From CAYXVU01 sp964468725 (GTDB lineage Bacteria > Acidobacteriota > Blastocatellia > UBA7656), in contig CAYXVU010000157.1 in assembly GCA_964468725.1 (NCBI GenBank), positions 1 to 14,414 of the forward strand: 14,414 bases of DNA. Reading direction: 5' to 3'. This document shows, piece by piece, positions 8,390 to 14,414 of this stretch; position 1 is the stretch's first letter, and the number at the start of each line of letters is the position of its first letter. A program made the translations under genes and the position numbers. The notes beneath the pieces are model-generated. The model was not told the DNA's origin and did not search any database. It worked only from the letters and a program-made list of their open reading frames with translations.

Positions 8390-8998
8390 TTAAGAAATCC
8401 GTTTGGCTTTTTCCAGATGTTGCGGCGGGGCGTTCCAATCTACCGGGCGATGTTCAAGGCTGTATTTAAGGTAGGGCAGCACCTGATCTCCCCATGCGTG
8501 AATGAACATGTTGTATACATTGTCCCACTCTTCGCCCTCCCCCCATCCGGTTTGGATGAGCGCAACTCGGGTCTGAGTCTCCGAGAGTTTGCTGAGGCGT
8601 ATGACAACGCTGGTTCTCTGTTTGCGGATGACGGGGAATTGCGGTGGCGCATCCCAAGTGAAAGACAGCATCTTCTCTTCTTGAATCGCCAGAATCACCG
8701 TACCCTCTGCGCCGCGCGTTCCCGGCTCGCCCTTCGGGTTGAAGTAATGCTCATAAGCCCCCGCGACCCGCAACTCAATCTGGTTTGCCGGAGCAAAAAA
8801 GGTTTTCGCTCCTTCGCCGGTCGTCCATGCCCACCAGACCTTCTGCACAGGGGCGTTGATGTCAATCTCTAATCGAATCGCGCGATCCCCATTCACCCAA
8901 TCGGCCTTGCCGGTGACCTTCTCGCTTCGCGCCAAGCTCACCTTCGCTTGCCCCGATAACAGAATCGTGAGAACAAACAGTACGGTTAGAATCCTCAT
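8390..8998 (-). CDS. Exported SRPBCC (AHSA1-like/START superfamily) protein
   Basis: Residues 1 to about 24 are a signal peptide (basic start, then a hydrophobic run ILTVLFVLTILLSG). The mature part is an AHSA1-like SRPBCC domain: INAPVQKVWWAWTT opens the fold, GAYEHYFNPKGEPGTRGAEG forms the glycine-rich strand-loop region, SFTWDAPPQFP is the central strand, and the long C-terminal helix spans WDNVYNMFIHAWGDQVLPYLKYSLEH. SRPBCC folds enclose hydrophobic ligands; no ligand can be predicted. Most AHSA1-type proteins are cytoplasmic, so export is unusual but matches its exported YCII neighbour. The ATG at 8998 is chosen with AGGAG nine bases upstream; a GTG at 9001 is also possible and changes the protein by one residue. 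It follows the sigma factor gene by 80 bp, a spacer holding a strong hairpin. Confidence 0.85.
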   Translation of the reverse strand: MRILTVLFVLTILLSGQAKVSLARSEKVTGKADWVNGDRAIRLEIDINAPVQKVWWAWTTGEGAKTFFAPANQIELRVAGAYEHYFNPKGEPGTRGAEGTVILAIQEEKMLSFTWDAPPQFPVIRKQRTSVVIRLSKLSETQTRVALIQTGWGEGEEWDNVYNMFIHAWGDQVLPYLKYSLEHRPVDWNAPPQHLEKAKRIS

Positions 8999-9027
8999 CA
9001 CAGAAATCTCCTATCCGTTGAATGGTT

Positions 9028-9053
9028 GCGGAACCGCACGGCACAGGTTCCGC
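9028..9053 (-). other. Intergenic hairpin between sigma factor and SRPBCC genes
   Basis: GCGGAACC and GGTTCCGC form a perfect 8-bp stem with a 10-base loop, and pairing continues past one mismatch. On the minus strand it lies 25 bases after the sigma factor stop. No T-tract follows, so a classic terminator is unlikely; attenuation, mRNA processing or protein binding are alternatives. Confidence 0.45.
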
Positions 9054-9078
9054 GAATCGGTTGCCTGAAAACTTACAA

Positions 9079-10356
9079 TCACTGAATCGTCGTCGTCTCC
9101 AATTTACGGAGCAGAAAGCGGCGTTCCGGCTCTGAGCATGAACAGGTGAGCGCCTGACGGAAGCAGTCTGCTGCCTTCGCGGGTTCCCCGACCTCATTCC
9201 ACAACTCGCCCATCGTCGCGGGCAACAGATAGTAATGTGCGAGCGCTGGATGTTCGCTGATCTGTTCGAGCGCCTGTATGCCTGCTTCTGCGCCGCGCGA
9301 CCGAGAGATGGCAACCGCGCGATTGAGCGCGACAATGGGCGACGGGTTCACGGCTTGCAATTGGTCATAGAGTTCGACGATGCGTTGCCAATCGGTCGTT
9401 TCGTAATTGTCAGCGGCGGCATGGCAAGCGGCAATCGCCGCCTGAATGTGATACTCCGTCAACTCGTCGCCTTCGGCGGATTGATTCAGATGCCATAGCC
9501 CTTGATAGAGCAAGCCGCGATCCCACAACGTGCGATCTTGATCTTGCAATAAAAACAGCTCGCCGCTAGCGCCAACGCGCGCTGGCAATCGCGCCGCTTG
9601 CAACAACAACAACGCCAGCAACGCGTGGCTCTTCGGCAAGGTTGTCGCCGGATGGCGCACCAGCAACTGGCACAACCGTATGGCTTCCTGACACATATCT
9701 GCGCGCACCAGATTTTCGCCCTGATGAGCGGCGTAGCCTTCATTGAAGAGCAGATAGATCACTTCGAGAACCGAATCCAAACGCGATGACAGATCGGCAG
9801 GCGAGGGCATCTCGAATTGAATCCCGGCGTCGCGTATCTGCCGTTTGGCGCGCACGATGCGTTGCGCGATGGTTGCTTCGCGGGCTAAGAAAGCGCGAGC
9901 GATTTCGCTGACCCCGAAACCGCCGATGGTCTTCAGCGTCAACGCCACTCGGCTTTCGCGCGCAATCAACGGATGACAAGCCATAAACATCATGCTCAAT
10001 TCGTCATCAAGCAGTTCATCGGGCGATTCGATGCGGCGATTGGCAAAGGCTTCTTGTGCATCGAAGGCGCGCGCCAACTCCTGCGTCTTCGCTTGAAACG
10101 AGGTGTTGCGGCGCAATAGATCGAGAGCGCGATTTTTAGCGACCTGCACAAGCCAGGCAACGGGGTTTTCGGGAATGCCGCGATACGGCCATTGCTCCAA
10201 TGCCTTGAGCAAAGCGTCTTGTACCACCTCTTCGGCAAGGTCGAGATGGGCGGAGCCGAAGACGCGGGTCAGCGTCGAGATCATCTGTCCCGCCTGATGG
10301 CGAAACAGATGCTCGACCAAACCGCCGACCTTTTTGTTTTCGCTGCCGCGCTCCAC
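9079..10356 (-). CDS. ECF42-type RNA polymerase sigma factor with C-terminal TPR-like extension
   Basis: This 425-residue protein is a sigma-70 family factor of the long ECF type. Sigma region 2 is at about 15-85 (VFGSAHLDLAEEVVQDALLKAL, then PVAWLVQVAKNRALDLLRR). Region 4 is at about 115-178, with the helix-turn-helix GFGVSEIARAFLAREATIAQRIVRAKR. From about 190 to the end is the DUF6596/TPR-like extension typical of group ECF42, including LFNEGYAAH, WDRGLLYQGL and VNPSPIVALNRAVA. ECF42 factors lack a classic membrane anti-sigma factor, are encoded beside DGPF/YciI-like proteins, and their C-terminal extension is needed for activity. Translation starts at a GTG; GGAGG seven bases upstream overlaps the end of the DGPF gene, which stops three bases before, so the two are probably translationally linked. 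It likely directs transcription of its own cluster. Confidence 0.92.
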   Translation of the reverse strand: MERGSENKKVGGLVEHLFRHQAGQMISTLTRVFGSAHLDLAEEVVQDALLKALEQWPYRGIPENPVAWLVQVAKNRALDLLRRNTSFQAKTQELARAFDAQEAFANRRIESPDELLDDELSMMFMACHPLIARESRVALTLKTIGGFGVSEIARAFLAREATIAQRIVRAKRQIRDAGIQFEMPSPADLSSRLDSVLEVIYLLFNEGYAAHQGENLVRADMCQEAIRLCQLLVRHPATTLPKSHALLALLLLQAARLPARVGASGELFLLQDQDRTLWDRGLLYQGLWHLNQSAEGDELTEYHIQAAIAACHAAADNYETTDWQRIVELYDQLQAVNPSPIVALNRAVAISRSRGAEAGIQALEQISEHPALAHYYLLPATMGELWNEVGEPAKAADCFRQALTCSCSEPERRFLLRKLETTTIQ

Positions 10357-10359
10357 TCG

Positions 10360-10731
10360 CTAGCCTCCGAGTTTCGACAGGTCTTCGACTTCGCGGACTT
10401 CGATGGAGCCGCCGAATTCGAGTTGCGGCGAATCGCGCGCCAACTCAACCGCCTCCTCATAGCTTGCGGCTTCGACGATCCAATAGCCGCCGATGACCTC
10501 TTTGGTTTCCGCATAAGGGCCATCGGTGACCACCAGCTTGTCGCCGAATCCGCGCAGGACGCGGCCTTCGCCGTCGCGCAGTTTGTTGATGCCTGCGAGT
10601 TTGCCGGACTGTACCAATTTCTCAGTCCAGGCGTTGTACTTTTCGATCACCGCTTGAATCATTTCAGGCGTGAACTCCATATCGGCGGGCGGTTCCGCCG
10701 ACGCCAATGCGATCAGCATATATTGAGGCAA
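10360..10731 (-). CDS. DGPF/YciI-family protein, partner of the sigma factor
   Basis: This protein of 123 residues carries the DGPF-type motif as DGPYAETKE (70-78), followed by GGYWIVEA and a helix with EEAVELARDSP, all typical of the YCII-related proteins encoded next to ECF42 sigma factors. The function of DGPF proteins is unknown. I chose the TTG at 10731 (MPQYMLIALAS) because AAAGGAAG is five bases upstream; the ATG at 10719 is too far from it, and the open frame up to 10887 looks like non-coding sequence in translation. No signal peptide is visible, so it is cytoplasmic, unlike the other YCII protein of this cluster. It is the first gene of the cluster and ends three bases before the sigma factor start. 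Here the usual Phe of the DGPF motif is Tyr. Confidence 0.9.
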   Translation of the reverse strand: MPQYMLIALASAEPPADMEFTPEMIQAVIEKYNAWTEKLVQSGKLAGINKLRDGEGRVLRGFGDKLVVTDGPYAETKEVIGGYWIVEAASYEEAVELARDSPQLEFGGSIEVREVEDLSKLGG

Positions 10732-10736
10732 AGTGT

Positions 10737-10744
10737 CTTCCTTT
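10737..10744 (-). promoter_or_regulatory. Ribosome binding site supporting a TTG start
   Basis: AAAGGAAG on the minus strand, five bases before TTG at 10731. The in-frame ATG at 10719 would have a 17-base gap, so the rarer TTG codon is the better start. Confidence 0.5.
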
Positions 10745-10812
10745 CCGGTCACTCTTGGTGACGCGATAAAATGAGCGGCTTTGGCACTGCGCTTTCCGCT
10801 CTTCAACCCATC

Positions 10813-10839
10813 AACGAAGGGGGGCAACCAATTTCGACA
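10813..10839 (-). promoter_or_regulatory. Candidate ECF42-type promoter for the sigma cluster
   Basis: On the minus strand TGTCGA (10839-10834), 17 bases, then CGTT (10816-10813). Published ECF42 promoters have TGTCGA at -35 and a CGA/TC core at -10, so the -35 is exact and the -10 is one base off. It lies about 80 bases upstream of the first cluster gene, as an autoregulated promoter would. TGTCGA also occurs elsewhere in the window by chance, so position is the main argument. Confidence 0.4.
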
Positions 10840-10902
10840 GGCAAGAAAAAATTTTGTCAGCCCGCCGCGAACTACTGGGACACACAAGCTTTTCGCGTCT
10901 GT

Positions 10903-10931
10903 TTGAACCGTTCTCGGAAAATGTGTACCCT
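10903..10931 (+). promoter_or_regulatory. Weak candidate promoter for the AIM24-domain gene
   Basis: TTGAAC (10903-10908), a 17-base spacer and TACCCT (10926-10931) resemble a housekeeping promoter with mediocre boxes, about 80 bases upstream of the AIM24-domain gene in the divergent spacer. Confidence 0.25.
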
Positions 10932-10973
10932 AGTGCGGGTTTACCTTATCACAGTGAGTTTTGAAGTCATACG

Positions 10974-10989
10974 CGAGAGGATTCTCTCG
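10974..10989 (+). promoter_or_regulatory. Perfect hairpin in the leader of the AIM24-domain gene
   Basis: CGAGAG, GATT, CTCTCG form a 6-bp stem with a tetraloop ending about ten bases before the GAAAGGAG ribosome site. It could be an operator or a leader hairpin affecting translation. Confidence 0.35.
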
Positions 10990-11012
10990 GCGAACGAAAG
11001 GAGATCGTTGCC

Positions 11013-11942
11013 ATGAACTGTCCAAGATGTGGAGCGATGTTACACCCCGAATCGAAATTTTGCACCGGCTGCGGGTTGCCGACTCCCCCGCCCGCGCCGC
11101 CACAAGCGCCCTATCCGCCGCCGCCTGCGGGTTACGGCGCACAACCGCCGCCTCCGCCGGGTTATGGTGCGCCGCCGCCACCTCCGCCGCATGGCGGCAT
11201 TCACATTGACGCCGATGCCAGAGGCGAAGGGCGCGGTTACAGCTACGAAATTCTGCATCAACCCGCGTTTGCGCTCGCCGTCGTTCAGTTGCAAGCCGAA
11301 GCTTCGATTCAAGCCGAAGCCGGTGCGATGGTCTCCATGTCGGCCAATATCGAGTTGCAATCACAGATGAAGGGCGGATTGATGGGAGCCTTGAAACGGG
11401 CTGTAGGAGGCGAATCGGCGTTCGTCTCGACGTTCACGGCGCGCGGCGGGCCGGGCGAAGTCACCTTCGCGCCGGGTGCGCCCGGCGACATCGCTGCGAT
11501 TGAAATGAACAATCAGGACTTCTTTGTGCAGTCGAGTTCCTATCTGGCGGGCGACACATCGCTCGTTGTAGATACGAAGTGGGGCGGCGCAAAGTCGTTC
11601 TTCGGCGGCGAAGGATTGTTCGTCTTGTTGGTGCGCGGCTCCGGTTTGTTGTTGACCTCTTCGTTCGGAGCGATTCATCGCAAACGATTAGGGCCGGGCG
11701 AGCGTTACGTCGTAGATACAGGCCATCTGGTCGCGTGGGAAGGCACAACGCAATACACCTTGCGGAAAGCGGCTTCGGGATTCTTCCGCAGCTTGGTGAG
11801 CGGCGAAGGCATCGTTGCAGAGTTCACAGGGCCGGGCGAGTTGCTGATTCAAACGCGCAATCTGGCGGCCTTGGCGGGCATCCTGAAACCTTTCTTCCCC
11901 TCGCAAGGCGGCGGCAGCGGCGGCTTCAATTTAGGGTCATAA
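11013..11942 (+). CDS. Zinc-ribbon plus AIM24-domain protein (TIGR00266-like)
   Basis: This 309-residue protein begins with a zinc ribbon (CPRC at 3-6, CTGC at 17-20), followed by a Pro/Gly/Tyr-rich linker at about 24-62 (runs of four to six prolines with GYGA spacers), and then an AIM24/TIGR00266 domain to about 295. The domain has its Gly-rich beta-strand repeats: EAGAMVSMSANIEL, the GGLMGALKRAVGGES segment, and paired strands such as GEVTFAPGAPGDI and GEGLFVLLVRGSG. AIM24 proteins are beta-solenoid-like proteins of unknown bacterial function; the fungal namesake affects mitochondrial inner-membrane organisation. The MKGGLMGALKRAVGGES segment is a family hallmark. It ends in a Gly/Ser tail. 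The start is supported by AAAGGAG. It is divergent from the sigma-factor cluster and upstream of the CHAT gene, from which a terminator-like hairpin separates it. Confidence 0.9.
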   Translation: MNCPRCGAMLHPESKFCTGCGLPTPPPAPPQAPYPPPPAGYGAQPPPPPGYGAPPPPPPHGGIHIDADARGEGRGYSYEILHQPAFALAVVQLQAEASIQAEAGAMVSMSANIELQSQMKGGLMGALKRAVGGESAFVSTFTARGGPGEVTFAPGAPGDIAAIEMNNQDFFVQSSSYLAGDTSLVVDTKWGGAKSFFGGEGLFVLLVRGSGLLLTSSFGAIHRKRLGPGERYVVDTGHLVAWEGTTQYTLRKAASGFFRSLVSGEGIVAEFTGPGELLIQTRNLAALAGILKPFFPSQGGGSGGFNLGS

Positions 11943-11979
11943 GAAGTCACAAAGAATCGCCTCCTTACTGCTTGCGGTC

Positions 11980-11994
11980 TGCGTCACGGACGCA
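11980..11994. other. Short hairpin after the AIM24-domain gene
   Basis: TGCGTC, ACG, GACGCA: a perfect 6-bp stem 37 bases after the stop codon, with no T-tract after it. It may be part of the repeat-rich spacer rather than a terminator. The spacer 11943-12275 otherwise holds the palindrome, the terminator-like hairpin and the candidate promoter listed separately. Confidence 0.3.
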
Positions 11995-12008
11995 AGGATA
12001 TAGGACAC

Positions 12009-12066
12009 GGATGAACACGGATGCGACGGATGTTCGCGGGTCAGGTGAGCGCATCCATGTTCATCC
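12009..12066. repeat. Palindromic interspersed-type repeat (17-bp arms)
   Basis: The left arm, 12009-12025 (GGATGAACACGGATGCG), and the right arm, 12050-12066, are reverse complements except at one base, with a 24-bp centre. Words of the form CACGGATGAACACGGAT recur as dispersed non-coding repeats in several bacterial phyla, including Acidobacteriota as I recall, so this is probably a REP-like element. It overlaps the spurious N-terminal extension of the CHAT reading frame and supports starting that gene at 12276. Confidence 0.6.
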
Positions 12067-12126
12067 ATCCAATCAATGCTCATCTGTCTCTGCTTTTCCC
12101 TTCCCCTAGCCTCATTCGCTTTTCAC

Positions 12127-12149
12127 AACCGCGCGGCGGTTTTCGTTTT
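12127..12149 (+). terminator. Terminator-like hairpin before the CHAT gene
   Basis: AACCGC, GCG, GCGGTT form a perfect 6-bp stem with a 3-base loop, followed by TTCGTTTT. It would end transcripts from the AIM24-domain gene, 185 bases downstream of its stop, and separates it from the CHAT gene. The T-tract is interrupted by CG, so efficiency is uncertain. Confidence 0.5.
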
Positions 12150-12175
12150 GAACCTCTTCGAGGCGATGATAAAGT
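12148..12175 (+). promoter_or_regulatory. Weak candidate promoter for the CHAT gene
   Basis: TTGAAC (12148-12153), a 16-base spacer and TAAAGT (12170-12175), about 100 bases before the CHAT start and just after the terminator-like stem. Both boxes match the consensus at four of six positions. Confidence 0.3.
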
Positions 12176-12266
12176 AACCGCGCTCTGTTGCGGCGCGCAT
12201 TCGTTCGTTAAGGTCTTGCGCCTTCCGCTTTCGCACCTTTTTTGCGCGCCGTCGAACTTCAACGCT

Positions 12267-12273
12267 GAGGTGA
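12267..12273 (+). promoter_or_regulatory. Ribosome binding site deciding the CHAT start
   Basis: GAGGTGA is an exact anti-Shine-Dalgarno match; its GAGG core is five bases before the ATG at 12276. It argues against the reading-frame extension starting at 12021. Confidence 0.65.
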
Positions 12274-12275
12274 GT

Positions 12276-14039
12276 ATGGCCGCAACCGCTTTGCGAATTC
12301 TGGTCATCACCAGTCGCCCGTTGCTTGATGAGAAGGGCGAGCCGATTACCTTGCTCAATGTCGCAAGAGAGCGCAGCCGCATCAAAACCGGGCTGAAACA
12401 ATCGGGCATCGCCGCGCAGACGCACTTTCTCGAAGAAGCGACGACCGGCGCGGTGATGGGCGCGCTGCGCCAATCGTGGGACGTTGTGCATTTCACCGGG
12501 CATGGCACAAACGATGGGCGGCTCGTGCTCGAAGACGGTTTCGGCGTCGCTCACTTGTTGCCGACAGAAGATACGGCACAAATCTTCGCCGCGCAGGAAA
12601 TCCCGCTCGTCATCCTCTCGGCGTGTTATTCGGCGACCATCGGGCAACACTTGATAGACGCGGGCGTGCCTGCGGTCATTGCCATTGATGCGACGACGCC
12701 GATAGCCGACGAAGCGGCCATCATCTTCGCCGACCATTTTTACAAAGCATTGGCATTAGGCTGGACAATTCAACGCGCTTTCAAAGAGGCGCAAATGGCC
12801 GTCAAGATGGATGCGCGAGTCGGCGACGCGCACCCGCCACTGGATGAGTTCGGGAATGACCAATCGGCATGGTCGCAACGTTTTCAACTGCTCGGCGACG
12901 GCAATCGCTCGATGGCAGTCAGCGCGGGGGAGTACGACGAAACCGGCGCGAAAGAAGAGGTTCCCAACAACCTGCCGCCATTCAACCTCAAATTCGTAGG
13001 CCGCGCGCGTGAAATCGTCAACGTCGCCAAAGCGTTCGACCAACAAAACAATGCGTGCGTTACGTTGTCGGGGCCGGGCGGGCTTGGCAAAACCGAACTC
13101 TCGAAAGCCATCGCCCGTTGGCACATCGAACGCGATAAAGTTGACGCCGTATTGTGGGCAAGCGCGAGTCCCTTCGAAGACAAATCCCGCCGCTTGAGCG
13201 ACCTGCCTTCGTTGTTCAATATCGCGGCGCGAGCCTTCAACTTGCCGGTTGATGAGACAACGATGTTGAGCGAACGCGAGCGCGTCGTCCGCGAATTTCT
13301 CAAAGCCAACAGAACGCTGATAATCCTCGACAATTGGGAGACGGTAGAGAAAGACGATATACGCGAGTTGCGGGAGTTCGTTAAGAGTTTGCCGAACACG
13401 GTTCGCGTGTTGGTGACTTCGCGGACGGCGTGGCCTGCGCGGGCGGCGCGCAACATCGAACTCAAGCCGATGGCTCCGCGCGATGCCATCGCGTTGTTCG
13501 TGCAAGTCGCGGAACGCGCCGGGTACTTTGACCGCAACCCGAAATTGAGCCAAGCGGACATCGGCATCGTCCTGGCCATCTGCGAACAGTTGAGCGGCTA
13601 CACGTTGGCGATTGAAGTCATTGCCGGTCAAACCGTCAGCCGCGCGCTTGATGCAATCTGGGATGACTTGCGACACTTTCCGAAAACCGTTCTCGAAGGG
13701 GAGGAAGATGATGGCACGCCGCGCGGCGTATGGACGAGCCTCGATCTTTCTTCCCATGTGTTGAGCGAAGATGAAAGAGCGATGATTTGCCGCACGGCGG
13801 TCTTCCTTGCGCCCGCGTCGGAGGCTGACGTGACGGCGGTGACGGAGGTGGCGCGTCCGGCGCTCAGCGAGTTGGTCAAACGCTCGCTGGTGCAGATGAG
13901 CGAGGGCGAGTATTCGCTGCTGCCGGTCATTCGCCTCTATGCCGAAAGTAAGCTGGAAGAAGCGGGCGAAGACCCGCGCCCGCTGCACCTGCGCGCAGCG
14001 AATCATTACGGGCAAATGGAACGCTCAATGGCGCGGTGA
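12276..14039 (+). CDS. CHAT protease-like domain fused to NB-ARC STAND NTPase
   Basis: The 587 residues start at MAATALRILVITSRPLL, set by GAGGTGA just upstream. Residues about 5-215 are a CHAT domain, a caspase-like cysteine peptidase fold. Its catalytic dyad is visible as His76 in VVHFTGHG (70-77) and Cys117 in VILSACYSA (112-120). Residues about 235-460 are an NB-ARC-type ATPase: the FVGR box (240-243), Walker A GPGGLGKTE (266-274), Walker B TLIILDN (347-353), the TSR sensor (381-383), and a GLPLA-like GYTLAIEVIAG (441-451). A winged-helix region follows to about 560 (LSLLPVIRLYAE-type end). STAND proteins oligomerise when a C-terminal sensor detects a ligand, here presumably switching on the protease. 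The TPR sensor expected next is encoded in another frame after this stop. It is likely cytoplasmic. A defence or programmed cell death role is inference; a stress or signalling role is equally open. Confidence 0.88.
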   Translation: MAATALRILVITSRPLLDEKGEPITLLNVARERSRIKTGLKQSGIAAQTHFLEEATTGAVMGALRQSWDVVHFTGHGTNDGRLVLEDGFGVAHLLPTEDTAQIFAAQEIPLVILSACYSATIGQHLIDAGVPAVIAIDATTPIADEAAIIFADHFYKALALGWTIQRAFKEAQMAVKMDARVGDAHPPLDEFGNDQSAWSQRFQLLGDGNRSMAVSAGEYDETGAKEEVPNNLPPFNLKFVGRAREIVNVAKAFDQQNNACVTLSGPGGLGKTELSKAIARWHIERDKVDAVLWASASPFEDKSRRLSDLPSLFNIAARAFNLPVDETTMLSERERVVREFLKANRTLIILDNWETVEKDDIRELREFVKSLPNTVRVLVTSRTAWPARAARNIELKPMAPRDAIALFVQVAERAGYFDRNPKLSQADIGIVLAICEQLSGYTLAIEVIAGQTVSRALDAIWDDLRHFPKTVLEGEEDDGTPRGVWTSLDLSSHVLSEDERAMICRTAVFLAPASEADVTAVTEVARPALSELVKRSLVQMSEGEYSLLPVIRLYAESKLEEAGEDPRPLHLRAANHYGQMERSMAR

Positions 14040-14414
14040 AAGCGAGCGGGCATCTGTTCGAGTTAGCAGACCGTTACGAATCCCGCGAAGCGGCAGAAGC
14101 CTTCGCGCAACTCGTACCGGATTTTTATGACGATTTGGTAACGTCCGGCGATTGGCAAGAAGCGCTACGCAAGGCGGCGCAAGGGCTAAAAATCGCGCGG
14201 GCGTTGGAGAATGGAAGTCTGGAAAGATCATTCCTCATAGAACAAGCCAATATGTTCTACCGCCTCGGTGATTACAACCGCGCTGCTGAAGCCTATCAGG
14301 AAGTTAAGCGGCAAAGCGATGAAGCGAACGACAAGAGCGGCATTGCCTCCACCCTCCATCAGATGGGCATCATGGCTCAAGCTCAGGGCGACTACTCCGC
14401 TGCCCGACAACTCT
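14036..14414 (+). CDS. TPR-repeat protein or displaced C-terminal half of the CHAT-NB-ARC protein (partial)
   Basis: Translated from GTG at 14036, the frame is open to the window edge (126 residues seen). It reads KASGHLFELADRYES, then helical pairs including GDWQEALRKAAQGLKIARALEN, ANMFYRLGDYNRAAEAYQEV and STLHQMGIMAQAQGDYSAARQL. These are tetratricopeptide repeats of the type that forms the sensor of NB-ARC-TPR proteins. The GTG overlaps the TGA stop of the upstream gene (GTGA, four bases shared), as in translationally coupled genes, but no Shine-Dalgarno sequence is visible. Alternatively one G was lost: restoring a third G before TGA would join both parts into one protein reading MARVKASGHLF. 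The single-protein layout is the usual one in this family, so a frameshift, real or a sequencing error, is at least as likely as two genes. Confidence 0.75.
   Translation, partial: MKASGHLFELADRYESREAAEAFAQLVPDFYDDLVTSGDWQEALRKAAQGLKIARALENGSLERSFLIEQANMFYRLGDYNRAAEAYQEVKRQSDEANDKSGIASTLHQMGIMAQAQGDYSAARQL

Noticed and set aside
10374..10379. Second TGTCGA on the minus strand just before the sigma factor gene
   Set aside because: It lies within the DGPF coding sequence and has no CGA/TC-like -10 at the right distance; the word is expected several times in 14 kb by chance.
12021..12275. N-terminal 85-residue extension of the CHAT reading frame
   Set aside because: It starts inside the palindrome, crosses a terminator-like hairpin and lacks a ribosome site, while GAGGTGA precedes the ATG at 12276 and the CHAT fold begins right there.
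12756..14015. Long antisense open frame (419 codons) opposite the CHAT-NB-ARC gene
   Set aside because: Its translation is Arg/His/Phe-rich with no recognisable domain, and it mirrors a well-supported gene; GC-rich codon use leaves the opposite frame open.
14011..14039. Programmed -1 ribosomal frameshifting joining CHAT-NB-ARC to the TPR frame
   Set aside because: No X-XXY-YYZ slippery heptamer occurs before the stop and no obvious downstream stem was seen; a GTGA overlap or a lost base explains the data more simply.

Overview
This window is about 14.4 kb of GC-rich, densely coded bacterial chromosome with no rRNA, tRNA, CRISPR array or transposase gene that I can see. The gene mix (an ECF42-type sigma factor with a DGPF partner, an AtuA-family enzyme, a PriA with a low-complexity insert, a CHAT/NB-ARC protein) and short interspersed repeats built on a GTTGTCC-like heptamer or a CACGGATGAACACGGAT-like word suggest an Acidobacteriota genome, perhaps class Blastocatellia. 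That placement is an inference from style, not from a marker gene.

Layout. (1) 1-2981: a cysteine-rich unknown protein on the + strand converges on a minus-strand pair, a fold-type II PLP threonine/serine dehydratase-like enzyme followed by an AtuA/DUF1446 protein; the pair probably belongs to a small catabolic unit. (2) 3257-6914: an unrecognised 293-aa protein and the replication-restart helicase PriA are divergently transcribed from a 184-bp spacer. That spacer carries a perfect 11-bp inverted repeat whose right arm lies inside the candidate priA promoter. priA contains an in-frame insert made largely of degenerate 7-bp repeats, and part of the same repeat occurs just downstream of the gene. 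(3) 7014-10731: a five-gene minus-strand cluster, in transcription order DGPF/YciI-like protein, ECF42-type sigma factor, exported SRPBCC protein, four-helix membrane protein, exported protein with two YCII domains. Small hairpins sit at three of its gene boundaries, and a candidate ECF42-type promoter lies upstream of the first gene. (4) 11013-11942: a zinc-ribbon plus AIM24-domain protein, read divergently from that cluster. (5) 11943-12275: a non-coding stretch with a 17-bp-arm palindrome and a terminator-like hairpin. (6) 12276-14414 (runs off the window): a CHAT protease-like domain joined to an NB-ARC-type STAND NTPase. The expected TPR sensor continues in the -1 frame after a stop codon, either as a separate gene overlapping by GTGA or because one base has been lost.

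The most notable candidate system is the CHAT-NB-ARC-TPR module: an NLR-like layout with both catalytic CHAT residues and the Walker motifs visible, which by analogy could be a threat-triggered protease. The ECF42 cluster, with one cytoplasmic and one exported YCII-type protein, is the second. The repeat-derived insert inside priA is the most unusual sequence-level feature.
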